A stretch of DNA of 17,536 nucleotides. Origin: SIO4C1 sp039820425 (GTDB lineage Bacteria; Cyanobacteriota; Cyanobacteriia; Phormidesmidales; Phormidesmidaceae). The stretch is from positions 1 through 17,536 of the forward strand of contig JBCBQD010000112.1 of the NCBI GenBank assembly GCA_039820425.1, read 5' to 3'. Each line of letters starts with the position of its first letter. The first letter of the stretch is position 1. A program made the position numbers and the translations under genes. The notes below the pieces were generated by a model. That model saw nothing but the letters and a program-made list of their open reading frames with translations. It was not told the origin of the DNA and ran no database searches. Of this stretch, positions 1 to 5,697 are shown in pieces.

Positions 1-157
1 CTGCTGAGAGATTATCTCCACTCTTAAATTTGGCATTGCCTCCTTGTCACACTCGACTTATCTACATCGCACCACACCAATTCTGCCATTTGCGTTCGGG
101 GCCTCAGAAAGTTACCCACTTCATCCACCGCTCGACAGAATCTCTGGCCTGTTCAGG
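1..157. other. non-coding left edge, nothing recognised
   Basis: No convincing gene was found here on either strand. The only plus-strand frame that stays open does so because it runs into the 15-bp tandem repeat that follows, and its protein has no recognisable composition. Short minus-strand frames are broken by stops. The segment lies downstream of the tetR stop codon. Confidence 0.4.
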
Positions 158-215
158 CTACTCAAGTAACCCCTACTCAAGTAACCCCTACTCAAGTAAC
201 CCCTACTCAAGTAAC
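158..215. repeat. 15-bp tandem repeat across the tetR stop codon
   Basis: The unit CTCAAGTAACCCCTA begins at 161, 176, 191 and 206. The last copy stops after 10 bases, and CTA at 158-160 is the tail of an earlier copy. All copies are identical. On the minus strand the unit reads Leu-Leu-Glu-stop-Gly in the frame of the TetR gene. The gene's last codons and stop (203-205) therefore lie inside the array, and further copies follow the stop. Because the unit length is a multiple of three and each unit carries the stop, copy-number change would leave the protein unchanged. Confidence 0.9.
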
Positions 216-760
216 AGGATGGGCAGCTGATTTAGGACCTTACGAAAGGGTTTCCTATCTCCAGTAGAGCGGGCCAGCACCAATGCCCCTTCGATTTGAA
301 TGAAGGCAGTTTCTGCCCGTTGCCTGGCCTCATTGGCGGCAAGGCCAGACTCCTGAACAACCTGGGCCATGACCATTATCCAGGCCAGGGTCGCCTGTTT
401 CACATGAGATTGTAAATCCTGGGTCTCATCCCCAAGGGAGAGGGTGTCGAGCAGACAAGAGCGACTCCCCTTGTCGTAAAACTTGTCTAACTGACGGGCC
501 ATCGCTTTAACCCGCTGCACCGGGTCACCTGGCTGCGCTAACGGCTCAAAAATATGGGTAACGAACCACTGACTCACATGATTAAGGGCCGCCAGTGCCA
601 TTTCGTTTTTGCCCCCTGAGAAATGATGATAGAGGCTGGCTCGTTTTAGCCCTGTCGTCTGGGTTAGCCGCGTGAGGCTAGCTCCCTCATAGCCGTAAGT
701 TTGGAAGACCGCAACCAGCCCGTCCATCAATTGTTCATGGTCAACTTTACTCTGCCCCAT
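203..760 (-). CDS. TetR/AcrR-family transcriptional repressor
   Basis: This is a ligand-responsive DNA-binding repressor of the TetR family, 185 residues, a normal length. The N-terminal helix-turn-helix spans about residues 8-56, with 'ASLTRLTQTTGLKRASLYHHF' features followed by the G-G-K-x-E-M turn typical of the LmrA/YxaF branch. The C-terminal helical domain (about 80-180), which should bind ligand and dimerise, includes the 'SCLLDTLSLG' region. The ATG at 758-760 is chosen because no earlier start gives a better N-terminus; the ribosome site is weak. The C-terminus (LPILLLE) ends where family members normally end, so the protein is not truncated although its stop lies in a tandem repeat. 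The palindrome at 812-827, 52 bp upstream, is a likely auto-operator, and a matching site lies before the Crp-like gene at 4506. Family assignment is firm; the ligand is unknown. Confidence 0.93.
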   Translation of the reverse strand: MGQSKVDHEQLMDGLVAVFQTYGYEGASLTRLTQTTGLKRASLYHHFSGGKNEMALAALNHVSQWFVTHIFEPLAQPGDPVQRVKAMARQLDKFYDKGSRSCLLDTLSLGDETQDLQSHVKQATLAWIMVMAQVVQESGLAANEARQRAETAFIQIEGALVLARSTGDRKPFRKVLNQLPILLLE

Positions 761-804
761 ACTGTTGCCCTGTAGGAGTTTTTAAGCTAAAGGAGTATTT
801 TTTT

Positions 805-833
805 ATTCTATGACAGAACGTTCAGTCTGTGTG
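805..833 (-). promoter_or_regulatory. candidate tetR promoter
   Basis: On the minus strand TAGAAT (805-810) resembles a -10 box. Exactly 17 bp further upstream the hexamer CACACA (828-833) occupies the -35 position but is a poor match. The 16-bp TetR-type palindrome lies inside the 17-bp spacer, the usual place for an auto-repression site. The call rests mainly on this geometry and is tentative. Confidence 0.35.
812..827. promoter_or_regulatory. candidate TetR operator O1 (auto-regulatory)
   Basis: GACAGAACGTTCAGTC is a 16-bp inverted repeat with a single mismatched pair (A815/A824), centred on GAACGTTC. It lies 52 bp upstream of the TetR start codon. It shares the pattern AC.GAACGTT..GT with the palindrome at 4574-4589. 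Length, symmetry and position are typical of TetR-family operators; binding is inferred. Confidence 0.6.
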
Positions 834-841
834 TTTACCCC
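833..841. repeat. left 9-bp target-site duplication of the MITE
   Basis: GTTTACCCC directly abuts the left end of the inverted-repeat element and is repeated exactly at 1042-1050 on its right side. Confidence 0.85.
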
Positions 842-1041
842 CTGGTTGGCTGACAAAACTTTCACGGCGGGCGGTTAAAACCGCGCCTGAGGATGACAAA
901 ACCTGCGCAGGTTTCTAGAACCTAGAATGTATCTGGGTTACAGAGAGTCCGCGTAGGCGGACTAAAGCCCAAGGGGCGACTTCCAGTCGCTAGCCGAAAC
1001 ACCCTAAAGCGTAGGTTTCAGAACTTTTGTCAGTCAATCAG
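842..1041. mobile_element. MITE-like non-autonomous element, 200 bp
   Basis: The ends are inverted repeats. The left end CTGGTTGGCTGACAAAACTT (842-861) matches the complement of 1022-1041, CTGATTGACTGACAAAAGTT, at 17 of 20 positions. A perfect 9-bp direct repeat flanks the element. There is no transposase frame. The interior is packed with short hairpins: GCGGTT/AACCGC (871-884), the palindrome AAACCTGCGCAGGTTT (899-914), GTCCGC-gtag-GCGGAC (947-962) and GCGAC-ttcca-GTCGC (976-990). Such hairpin-rich dispersed repeats are common in cyanobacterial genomes. CTG ends with a 9-bp duplication recall IS4-type transposases, but the parent element is not in the window. Confidence 0.85.
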
Positions 1042-1050
1042 GTTTACCCC
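1042..1050. repeat. right 9-bp target-site duplication of the MITE
   Basis: GTTTACCCC is an exact copy of 833-841. Removing 842-1050 would restore an uninterrupted tetR/flavo-ferredoxin intergenic region. Confidence 0.85.
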
Positions 1051-1245
1051 TTCCTTGTTGAAGTGATGCCTCAATAATTGTCAAAGAATGTTGCAAACTT
1101 AATTTGGATTAAGGAAATCTACGGTCACAAGATGTTACCTCTAAAAAACGCAGCAAGAACAAATAAATATCGCAATCACATATAAGATTTTCCTTAAAGA
1201 AATGGGTTACGCTCAAGTTGAGCTTTGATTAACCTGGAGGCTCCT

Positions 1246-2583
1246 GTGGCTGATGCAGGCTGGAACCAAACTGAATCTCCCTTCCACGAGGGAGAACAAG
1301 ACGCCCAAACCCGTCTGGGCATTCGCGAGAAAGTTGAATCTATCGGGCGGCGGTTTATTCGGGATTATATGCCCGACCAACATCGTGAATTTTACGCGAG
1401 TCTGCCCTTTTTACTGATTGGCACAACCGATCAGCAAGGATGGCCCTGGGCCTCAATGATTGTGGCACGTCCCGGATTTGTGTCTTCCCCCAATTCACGC
1501 AGTTTACAGGTGACGGCACGCCCCTTGTTTGGCTCGCCGTTGCAAACAACCCTGTCATCAGGAAGGCATCTCGGTGTGCTGGGTTTTCAGCCTGAAAACC
1601 GGCGTCGCAATCGGCTGACGGGTCGAGTAGGGGCGATCAACGCCGATGGCTTTGAGATTTTGGTCGATCAGAGCTTTGGCAACTGCCCCCAGTACATTCA
1701 AACCCGCGCGATTGAGTATTTACCCGAGATTGATACTCCCGAAAGAGAGCGCCCGATCCATCGCAGCGATCATCTCGATGAGGTTGCCCGAGTCTTAATT
1801 TCCTCAGCCGATACGTTGTTTATTGCCACCGCTTACCCAGCTGAGGCATCCCATCATCCGGCCTCTCATCTCGCCTATGGGGCAGATGTTTCCCATCGCG
1901 GGGGTAAACCAGGGTTTGTCAAAATCGAAGACGATAAAACGTTCATATTTCCTGATTTTCCAGGTAACTTGTTTTTCAATACGGTGGGCAATCTCCTGAT
2001 CAACCCTAAGGCGGGGTTTTTGTTCATCGATTTTGAGCGTGGCGATCTGTTATATCTCAGGTGTGAGGCGGCGGTGATATGGAGCGGCCCAGCCGTCGCT
2101 GCCTTTGCCAGCGCGGAAAGGTTCCTTCGGTTTCATGTGGTAGAAGTCATCCGAGTTGAGCAAAGCCTGCCACTGCGATTTACCTTTGGTGAATACTCCC
2201 CCACCCTGGAGCGAACCGGTAGCTGGGAGGAGGTGGCGAAAATCCTGGCCCAGCCGTCTACCGTCTCACCTATGCCCGGTTCCCCAATGGAGAAACCCGT
2301 CAATGTTTGTTTTGCGCAGTCTGGGATAGAAACAGAATGGACGCCCGATCAAGGAACCCTCCTGGAGCTTGCCGAATCTGTCGACATCAAAGCGCCCTTT
2401 TCTTGTCGTCAGGGTCACTGTGGTGCCTGTGCGACCCAGATACTTTGTGGCACGGCTGACTATATTAGATCGACTAAAGGGCCTCACCAGGCAGATGAGG
2501 TGCTGATTTGCAGTGCCACACCGCGGTCGATCTCTGGCGAAGAAACCTGTAGCGAAGATATGGGTATTGTGCTTAATCTATAA
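1246..2583 (+). CDS. PNPOx-like FMN split-barrel protein fused to a [2Fe-2S] ferredoxin domain
   Basis: This is a predicted cytoplasmic flavo-iron-sulfur oxidoreductase of 445 residues; substrate unknown. The N-terminal half matches the pyridoxamine-5'-phosphate-oxidase-like split-barrel family ('FYASLPFLLIGTTDQQGWPWAS' region at about 50-70, a second barrel segment near 185-290). The C-terminal 80 residues are a plant-type ferredoxin domain with cluster ligands C387, C392, C395 and C422 (CX4CX2CX26C). This order suggests electrons pass between flavin and the cluster within one chain. A longer frame begins at TTG 1225, but GTG 1246 is preferred because GGAGG ends 5 bases before it and the conserved 'SPFHEGEQ' start follows soon after. 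The gene is divergent from tetR. Being adjacent makes it a candidate target, but a MITE now separates it from the operator. Confidence 0.88.
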   Translation: MADAGWNQTESPFHEGEQDAQTRLGIREKVESIGRRFIRDYMPDQHREFYASLPFLLIGTTDQQGWPWASMIVARPGFVSSPNSRSLQVTARPLFGSPLQTTLSSGRHLGVLGFQPENRRRNRLTGRVGAINADGFEILVDQSFGNCPQYIQTRAIEYLPEIDTPERERPIHRSDHLDEVARVLISSADTLFIATAYPAEASHHPASHLAYGADVSHRGGKPGFVKIEDDKTFIFPDFPGNLFFNTVGNLLINPKAGFLFIDFERGDLLYLRCEAAVIWSGPAVAAFASAERFLRFHVVEVIRVEQSLPLRFTFGEYSPTLERTGSWEEVAKILAQPSTVSPMPGSPMEKPVNVCFAQSGIETEWTPDQGTLLELAESVDIKAPFSCRQGHCGACATQILCGTADYIRSTKGPHQADEVLICSATPRSISGEETCSEDMGIVLNL

Positions 2584-2938
2584 CAGCAAGAATGGAATAG
2601 TAAGTGCAAGATTCTGAAAGACCTTTACTAAATATCTCGCTTATCTTTACAACAGGGTTATAGCAACCGACGGATACCTATCTCCAAAGGAGAGGCTACA
2701 CGCTAACGGGGAGAGGCTACGCCCTAACGGAGTGATGCCCCTTGGGCTATACGTCGGTTGCCTGTCAGATTAGCTGTTGTCACTTAAGGCTTTCAGGGAT
2801 ATCCATTGTCCTAACTAACCTGACACAAGCGATATCAACGCATTACGCCGATAGGTTGATTCAAATCAGATGTTGATCAATCACTTTAGATAAGACCTTC
2901 TCTTTATTACCCCTTGTTAGAGTTTAACCAAGAAGCCC
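2584..2938. other. intergenic region with a palindromic repeat
   Basis: This 355-bp gap contains no coding frame. Positions 2663-2761 hold a dispersed palindromic element. The remainder (2762-2938) is AT-richer leader sequence for the small HTH gene, with no clear promoter boxes or ribosome-binding site. Confidence 0.5.
2663..2761. repeat. 99-bp palindromic dispersed repeat
   Basis: The ends are inverted: GCAACCGACGGATA (2663-2676) pairs with TATACGTCGGTTGC (2748-2761) with one mismatch. Inside are two near-identical direct copies of a 20-bp unit, GAGAGGCTACACGCTAACGG (2690-2709) and GAGAGGCTACGCCCTAACGG (2711-2730), which differ at three positions. Two small hairpins (CTCC-aaa-GGAG and the CCCTTGGG-type one at about 2738-2747) add structure. 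The 'GAGAGGCTACGCC.AACGG' motif resembles short repeats scattered in many filamentous cyanobacteria. It could fold as one long stem in RNA and act as a terminator for the upstream gene, but no T-run follows. Confidence 0.7.
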
Positions 2939-3259
2939 ATGTTACAAGCTTACAGCGCTCCCAAGCGATATCGCGGCTATGTCTTAACCCACCGGGGGAT
3001 AGGCAAACTGAAACACCAGTTGTTGAAAATTGAGAAACAAACTTATATCCGACAAACCGCTCGTACTATTGCAGAAAGGGTTCAACTTGTTGATGTCAAT
3101 GGCATTCACACGATCACCGTGCGCAAAATCCTGCGACAGCAGCAAGGGGTTGACAGAGCCTCGATAGAGCGCGTCTTTCAAGCACTTGATCTGACCCTTG
3201 AGGCCAGCGATTGTGCCCATGCTGGCTTATACATCACTTCCTCATCATGCTTTCATTAG
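2939..3259 (+). CDS. small protein with a cyanobacterial-type HTH domain
   Basis: This 106-residue protein consists almost entirely of a domain that, in cyanobacteria, often forms the N-terminus of larger proteins. Its signature is 'GYVLTHRGIGKLK' near residues 13-25, a predicted helix-turn-helix in the middle (about 40-70), and 'GVDRASIERVFQALDLTLEASD' from about 70 to 91. No effector domain follows; the last 14 residues (AGLYITSSSCFH end) look unstructured. It may be a free-standing DNA-binding protein or the surviving head of a larger gene. ATG 2939 is the first start in frame; only a weak AGAAG lies upstream. It runs in the same direction as the DoxX gene, which starts 67 bp later, so the two may be cotranscribed. 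Domain recognition is from memory of the pattern, not a search. Confidence 0.65.
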   Translation: MLQAYSAPKRYRGYVLTHRGIGKLKHQLLKIEKQTYIRQTARTIAERVQLVDVNGIHTITVRKILRQQQGVDRASIERVFQALDLTLEASDCAHAGLYITSSSCFH

Positions 3260-3326
3260 AGATGGGCAGAGCCTTCCTAAAACGACACACTATCAGATCA
3301 AAACTGTTACTCCTATGGAGGTCACC

Positions 3327-3773
3327 ATGAAACCTGACAAAACCTTAGAAATCTCCCTGTTTTTGATTCGGATTAGCACAGCTGCCTTTTTCCTGGTCTG
3401 GTCGATTGGGAAATTAGTTGCTGTTGAACTCACGCAAACCATCGCCCAGACCTTTTATTCGTCCTCACTTTCCATCCCAGGGCCAGTAGCAGCTGTGATT
3501 GGTATTTTACAGTTGGCCATTGTACTAGTCTTCTTGGCTGGGCTCCTCAAAACCTGGTCCTACGGCGCAGTGTTAGGCATGCACGCGGTTTCAGTCCTGG
3601 TGGCCCATGGGCCACTCCTAGATCCTTACACGCCGCCTAACACTTTATTCTGGGCGGGAGTCCCGACCTTGGGAGCCATCATTGCCCTGTTTTTGCTGCG
3701 CGATCGCGACCAGCTATTTACCCTGGAGCAGCCCCATCGGTCTCGACCGGAGAATGACAATGCTACTGTCTAA
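3327..3773 (+). CDS. DoxX-like integral membrane protein
   Basis: This 148-residue, four-helix inner-membrane protein belongs to the DoxX/DoxD superfamily. Hydrophobic segments are at about residues 8-30 (ISLFLIRISTAAFFLVWSIGK), 50-72, 75-97 and 105-125, ending with the typical short basic/acidic cytoplasmic tail 'LLRDRDQLF'. Family members are linked to quinone or thiosulfate redox chemistry and to membrane redox complexes, but many, including this one, have no proven reaction. The frame is open from 3198, but ATG 3327 is chosen because GGAGGT (3317-3322) lies 4 bases upstream and the earlier part overlaps the preceding gene. It follows the small HTH gene on the same strand and converges with the Crp-like gene. 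Confidence 0.85.
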   Translation: MKPDKTLEISLFLIRISTAAFFLVWSIGKLVAVELTQTIAQTFYSSSLSIPGPVAAVIGILQLAIVLVFLAGLLKTWSYGAVLGMHAVSVLVAHGPLLDPYTPPNTLFWAGVPTLGAIIALFLLRDRDQLFTLEQPHRSRPENDNATV

Positions 3774-3912
3774 AGGTTTTGAAAACGCTTACCATATCCA
3801 CATTGAGCAAACCTATGGCACCGATGTGGTCACCGCCAGCGTCCATACCCATAATGACAGAACATCAGGAGATGACGCTGGTGAACAGGATGATGGCGGC
3901 TTGAGCTTCTTA

Positions 3913-4506
3913 TTATGCGATCGCAATCCTTTTCCCTTTTCGAGAAATGACCCCATCGCTCTGAAGTTGCGACAACGTTCGCGAAAACGCCTCGGGCGTC
4001 AACCCCAACTCCGCTGCAACATCCTTAAGCGGCAATGCCAGAGTCACCGTTGATTCGTTGGGGCTCATCTGTAGCCGCAGATAGTGCAAAACCCGCTCCT
4101 GGGCAGACCGAATACTGCGCAACTCCAGCAACGTTTTAATCGCTTGGTAGTGACGGGTCAGTTGAGTGTAAACAGCATCATAGAGATCAACCCGCTCATG
4201 CATTTCTTCTAGAAACAACACCTTTGGCACCTTAGCAATCCGTGACGCCGTAACCGCAATCGCCGTACAGACGTAGGTCTCTGCAAATAATGAATTCTCC
4301 GCAAAACTTTCACCTGCCCGGACAAAAAGATGATTAATAAGCTGCTGCTCAGAAAAAGTCACCAGCTTCAGCCGCCCTGACTCTACAAAGAACAGCGAGT
4401 CTGCAGCCTCGCCTTGCTGATAGAGGATTTGGCCCGGTGCCAAATCTTGATACTTAACCGCCTCTCGGAGGCGAGGGGAGAGTTGAGATAGGGTAAAAGT
4501 GCTCAT
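3913..4506 (-). CDS. Crp/Fnr-family transcriptional regulator with a non-canonical nucleotide pocket
   Basis: The protein is 197 residues. A cyclic-nucleotide-binding-like beta-roll spans about 5-115, a dimerisation helix about 112-140, and a winged HTH about 145-195 with the recognition helix 'TPEAFSRTLSQLQSDG'. In the phosphate-binding loop the usual G-E-x(9)-R-S/T-A becomes A-E-x(9)-C-T-A. The glutamate (E70) is kept, but the arginine that holds the cyclic phosphate is replaced by C80, the only cysteine in the protein. The FNR cluster cysteines are absent. Sensing of ordinary cAMP is therefore unlikely; the true signal is unknown. The frame extends to a TTG at 4524, but ATG 4506 has GGGGG 7 bases upstream and is preferred. 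A good promoter lies at 4595-4623 with a TetR-type operator over the start of transcription. Confidence 0.9.
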   Translation of the reverse strand: MSTFTLSQLSPRLREAVKYQDLAPGQILYQQGEAADSLFFVESGRLKLVTFSEQQLINHLFVRAGESFAENSLFAETYVCTAIAVTASRIAKVPKVLFLEEMHERVDLYDAVYTQLTRHYQAIKTLLELRSIRSAQERVLHYLRLQMSPNESTVTLALPLKDVAAELGLTPEAFSRTLSQLQSDGVISRKGKRIAIA

Positions 4507-4573
4507 TTTAAGCCCCCAAGACAAAGGTATACACAGCCTGGATATTAGGAATTGATGTTGACCTATGATTATT

Positions 4574-4589
4574 TACCGAACGTTTGGTA
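4574..4589. promoter_or_regulatory. candidate TetR operator O2 in the Crp-like gene promoter
   Basis: TACCGAACGTTTGGTA is a 16-bp palindrome with one mismatched pair (G4578/T4585). It shares AC.GAACGTT..GT in register with the palindrome in front of tetR (812-827). On the minus strand it covers the predicted start of transcription and the next 15 bases, just past the -10 box at 4595-4600. A bound repressor there should block initiation. Confidence 0.6.
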
Positions 4590-4594
4590 CAGTC

Positions 4595-4623
4595 AGTATA
4601 ACTGAAACTCCAAAACCTGGCAA
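4595..4623 (-). promoter_or_regulatory. sigma70-type promoter for the Crp-like gene
   Basis: On the minus strand TTGCCA (4618-4623) and TATACT (4595-4600) each match the consensus at five of six positions and are separated by exactly 17 bp. Transcription would begin near 4588, giving a leader of about 80 nt before ATG 4506. The predicted start falls in the palindrome 4574-4589. Confidence 0.6.
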
Positions 4624-4979
4624 TTTTTTCGCCCCCACTCTGCGAGAAAGACGTCGTAAAGCCGCTGCAAGATAAGTCAGAAACCCTTTATGTGATTCCT
4701 GGCTCTGATGCTGAGGCCCATGCCACCTGTCGGTTTCCCCACGCGCAATTTCATAGGTGAATTCCCAGCATCGCTCGGGGGGATAGGTCACCTCCTGGGT
4801 AGTCAGCATTGGTGGTAGCGCCCTCACCTACCCTCATATCCTAAAGATTTCCGGAACCTGAACAGGTCGATTTGTAGCGTATTCAGGGGTGCTTCTTGAG
4901 CAGTAGCCATTCCATGGAGGGATGCTGTCGTGCACAGTGCTATCAAAAGCGATTTGAAATTATCCCCTGAAGCTGACCT

Positions 4980-5648
4980 ATGAAAAATTTCTTTTCTGGT
5001 ATCAACTTTATAGTTTCTCTGTCCGCACTAGCCCTCAGCGGCCTGACATTCTTTAAGGTGACAACCATAGAGAACCAGCTGCCTGAGACAATCGCAGCAG
5101 CCTTGCCTGAGCAACCATCGGTTAAGAGTCGTCCAGATAGTGATGCAGCCAGTGATGTCGGCAATAGTACCGTTGAGCAGACACCCGCCGTAGATGTCTC
5201 CCCTGCAACAGCTAATGAGGGCACCACCGAAGCGGCTAATTCGGATGAAACTGTTGCTGCCCCCAGCGTAGATATCCAGCTCGGCCAGTTTTCTCAGTCT
5301 GGCTATGACAATCAGATAATGGTAGAGCTGGTATCTGTTAAACGGCTGCCCCCAGACGAGGAGGGCGCACGCGACAGGGTAAATGTTAATCTGCGGGTGC
5401 GTCGTACCGTCGAAGAAATCACACCAAATTATCCTCTCAGTTTACCCATATCTAAGGGGCGTAACCCTGAAACTAATGAGGTTTATAAAGTCAAAGACAA
5501 TCAGGCAACTCGAGTTCACGCCATGAGAGTCCCTTCCGATGCCTGGGCAGATGCTTACTTTTGGCTATCGGTGCCAGACAACGTCAGTGTCATAGACATT
5601 GTTGTTCCTGAAACAGCAATCTTTGAGGGGGTTCCCATTGCAGAATAG
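4980..5648 (+). CDS. membrane-anchored hypothetical protein
   Basis: This 222-residue protein was not recognised beyond its architecture. Residues 7-27 form one hydrophobic helix (FSGINFIVSLSALALSGLTFF), a signal anchor. About residues 35-90 are a low-complexity stalk rich in Ala, Glu, Asp, Ser and Thr. The rest (about 95-222) is predicted to be beta-rich, with charged and hydrophobic residues alternating ('DNQIMVELVSVKRLP', 'RVNVNLRVRR'), recalling DUF4352-type immunoglobulin-like domains, without a signature strong enough to claim one. The domain would lie outside the cytoplasmic membrane. A stop (TGA 4974-4976) sits just before ATG 4980 in the same frame, so this start is the only long option. 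No good ribosome site precedes it. It converges with the exoprotein gene. Confidence 0.7.
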   Translation: MKNFFSGINFIVSLSALALSGLTFFKVTTIENQLPETIAAALPEQPSVKSRPDSDAASDVGNSTVEQTPAVDVSPATANEGTTEAANSDETVAAPSVDIQLGQFSQSGYDNQIMVELVSVKRLPPDEEGARDRVNVNLRVRRTVEEITPNYPLSLPISKGRNPETNEVYKVKDNQATRVHAMRVPSDAWADAYFWLSVPDNVSVIDIVVPETAIFEGVPIAE

Positions 5649-5667
5649 GGACGCTTTTGACAACCTG

Positions 5668-5697
5668 CCTGCGCTGCTCAGCGATTGGCAGCGCAGG
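5668..5697. terminator. hairpin between convergent genes, possible terminator
   Basis: CCTGCGCTGC (5668-5677) pairs perfectly with GCAGCGCAGG (5688-5697) around a 10-base loop. It lies 20 bp past the stop at 5648 and includes the last codons and stop of the minus-strand exoprotein gene. No T-run follows on either strand, so classical intrinsic termination is uncertain. Confidence 0.35.

Larger units (their letters stand above)
761..1245. other. intergenic region between divergent tetR and flavo-ferredoxin genes
   Basis: This 485-bp gap has three parts. Positions 761-832 hold the tetR leader and the palindromic operator. Positions 833-1050 hold a MITE-like insertion with its target duplication. 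Positions 1051-1245 form an AT-rich leader for the plus-strand gene, ending in a strong ribosome-binding site GGAGG at 1236-1240. A TATAAG hexamer at 1181-1186 could be a -10 box, but no good -35 lies at the right distance. No coding frame was seen. Confidence 0.6.
4507..4979. other. intergenic region; promoter of the Crp-like gene, otherwise nothing recognised
   Basis: The left end holds the leader, operator and promoter of the Crp-like gene. From about 4624 to 4979 no gene is supported. An 84-codon minus-strand frame (4573-4827, GTG start) overlaps the promoter and has no recognisable family, so it was not called. Confidence 0.5.

Noticed and set aside
30..230. 66-codon plus-strand frame ending in SNPYS repeats
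   Set aside because: The repeats simply translate the 15-bp DNA array that covers the end of tetR, and the N-terminal part is unlike any known protein.
3760..4053. 97-codon plus-strand frame overlapping the end of the DoxX gene, with GGAG 7 bases before its ATG
   Set aside because: About half of it is antisense to the end of the Crp-like gene and reads as a shadow. The first 50 residues (YHIHIEQTYGTDVV region) match nothing I recognise. At best a decayed fragment.
4573..4827. 84-codon minus-strand frame upstream of the Crp-like gene
   Set aside because: It has a GTG start without a ribosome site and no recognisable family. Its 3' end contains the good promoter (4595-4623), and its stop lies in the TetR-type palindrome. 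It could be a relic of an older gene, but nothing supports a working one.
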